From Porphyrobacter sp. SLTP (lineage in GTDB: Bacteria; Pseudomonadota; Alphaproteobacteria; Sphingomonadales; Sphingomonadaceae), in NCBI RefSeq assembly GCF_009905735.1, contig NZ_JAAALE010000012.1:1-64000 (forward strand): 64,000 nt of DNA, read 5' to 3'. Made by a program: the position numbers and the translations under genes. A model generated the notes under the pieces. That model worked only from the letters and a program-made list of their open reading frames with translations. It searched no databases and was not told where the DNA came from. This document shows, in pieces, positions 63,175 to 64,000 of this stretch; position 1 is the first letter of the stretch, and each line of letters opens with the position of its first letter.

Positions 63175-63573
63175 TCAGGCAAACGGCGCCAGCACCTCGG
63201 GCCGCACCCGCGCCAGCCGCCCGGTGGCGCGGTCGAGCATCGCCCAGGTGGTCGCCGCGCTGACAAGGCGATTGCCGGCGCTGTCGGCAAACTCCACCCG
63301 GCGGAGCGATTTCGCGCCCATCGCCGGGCCCTCAATCCAAGTCGTCGCGGTCACGGTCTCGCCCTCAGACACGTTGCCGCGGTAATCGATCTCGTGCCGC
63401 ACCACGACCCAGAAGAACGCCGCGCGATCCTCGGGCCGCGCAACTGCGTCCCAATGCGCCGTCGCCATGTCCTGAATCCACTGCACCCACACGGTGTTAT
63501 TGACGTGACCGAGCTCATCAATGTGCGAAGGCTCGGCCACGAAGCTGCGGGTAAAGCGGTTGGGGCCGGTCAT
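63175..63573 (-). CDS. Acyl-CoA thioesterase (4HBT hotdog family)
   Basis: A 132-aa single-hotdog protein, start at 63573 ([14 protein letters not shown]), whose ATG overlaps the peptidase stop (ATGA). [20 protein letters not shown] has the Asp/His-Val-Asn-Asn pattern of 4-hydroxybenzoyl-CoA-like and YbgC-type thioesterases. Substrate unknown. Confidence 0.88.
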   Translation of the reverse strand: MTGPNRFTRSFVAEPSHIDELGHVNNTVWVQWIQDMATAHWDAVARPEDRAAFFWVVVRHEIDYRGNVSEGETVTATTWIEGPAMGAKSLRRVEFADSAGNRLVSAATTWAMLDRATGRLARVRPEVLAPFA

Positions 63574-64000
63574 TCGCCCTCGGTCTTCGGTGCCATCCCC
63601 ATCTGCCACAGGATGAAGGCGAATTCCTCCGCCGTCTCCTTCAGGGAGTTCCAGCGGCCCGATTGCCCGCCGTGGCCTGCGCCCATGTTGGTCTTCATCA
63701 GCAGCAGGTTGTCGTCGGTCTTGAGCTCGCGCAGCTTCGCAACCCACTTGGCCGGTTCCCAATAGGTCACACGCGGATCGTTCAGCCCCGCCGTCACCAG
63801 CATCGGCGGATAATCCTGCGCGACCACCTGATCATAGGGCGAATAGGACAGCATATAGGCGAAGGACGCCTTGGAGGTGATCGGGTTGCCCCACTCCTGC
63901 CACTCGCCCGGGGTGAGCGGCAGCTTCTCGTTGAGCATCGTGTTCAGCACATCGACAAACGGCACATGCGCGACAATCGCGCCGTACTGCTTGGGATCCT
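63570..64000 (-). CDS. S9-family peptidase (oligopeptidase B-like), 3' part
   Basis: The frame runs off the window edge at 64000; only the C-terminal roughly 142 residues are seen. [40 protein letters not shown], the Asp-bearing [15 protein letters not shown] and the active-site His in [12 protein letters not shown] are signatures of oligopeptidase B, a serine peptidase that cuts short peptides after basic residues. The catalytic Ser lies outside the window. Confidence 0.92.
   Translation of the reverse strand, partial: DPKQYGAIVAHVPFVDVLNTMLNEKLPLTPGEWQEWGNPITSKASFAYMLSYSPYDQVVAQDYPPMLVTAGLNDPRVTYWEPAKWVAKLRELKTDDNLLLMKTNMGAGHGGQSGRWNSLKETAEEFAFILWQMGMAPKTEGE

Overview
The window reads as chromosomal DNA of a high-GC alphaproteobacterium, most likely order Sphingomonadales and probably an Erythrobacteraceae (Erythrobacter/Porphyrobacter-like). 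This rests on gene content: a UrcA-family protein, YdcH/DUF465, a CHCC zinc-finger protein, a class Ia ribonucleotide reductase, several TonB-dependent receptors and GANTC (CcrM-type) sites. Genes are dense, mostly in short co-directional runs whose stops and starts overlap (ATGA, GTGA, TGATG, TTGA). I found no tRNA, rRNA, CRISPR array, transposase or integrase.

Region by region: 0-1.2 kb holds two TerD-family genes, the first cut off by a 63-bp fold-back at the window edge. 1.3-6.1 kb holds MarC, a lipoprotein, yggT-folD, argB and small proteins. 6.2-7.6 kb is the main accessory segment: a cluster of at least seven palindromic repeats, then an AT-rich pair (a putative abortive-infection protein and a 56-aa YodC-like protein) set 6 bp after the nrdB stop. 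7.6-11.5 kb is nrdA - small membrane protein - nrdB behind a long leader rich in GANTC sites. 11.5-23.2 kb is housekeeping: an ABC-F ATPase, a hydrolase, a degenerate TraB/GumN protein, nadB, an ABC ATPase, a nitronate monooxygenase, YceI and guaA. 23.2-26.9 kb holds a UrcA protein, a sparse interval with terminators and a 27-aa ORF, an acyl-CoA ligase and a PIG-L deacetylase. 27-32.9 kb is gyrB, an AI-2E-type permease, an M50-like protease, a SnoaL-like protein and a TetR regulator. 32.9-38.4 kb is a minus-strand run ending in methylcrotonyl-CoA carboxylase beta and starting at isovaleryl-CoA dehydrogenase (leucine breakdown), with membrane-lipid and small genes between or after. 38.5-40.8 kb is an osmoprotectant ABC transporter whose permease is fused to its binding protein. 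41-44.3 kb is lgt, an NDUFAF7/MidA-like methyltransferase with a very long Ala/Glu/Lys/Arg-rich N-terminus, and a DUF2147 protein. 44.4-49 kb is an acyl-CoA ligase and glnD. 49-58.3 kb is two TonB receptors flanking YggS, a thiamine-phosphate-synthase-like gene and ftsK. 58.3-64 kb is a GDYXXLXY/DUF2157 pair, pstS with a Pho box, a membrane diguanylate cyclase, a thioesterase and the 3' part of an oligopeptidase B-like gene.

Most of the window is ordinary core genome. The points I think deserve a second look are: (i) the YodC-like + putAbiC cassette between nrdB and the repeat cluster; (ii) a roughly 90-bp three-hairpin element present twice (40858-40950 and 53181-53270), with conserved linkers and compensatory changes in every stem; (iii) the density of GANTC sites before nrdA; (iv) the long low-complexity fusion on the NDUFAF7-like methyltransferase; (v) a TraB/GumN protein that has lost both GxxH motifs; and (vi) the fold-back at the window start, which may be an assembly artefact.
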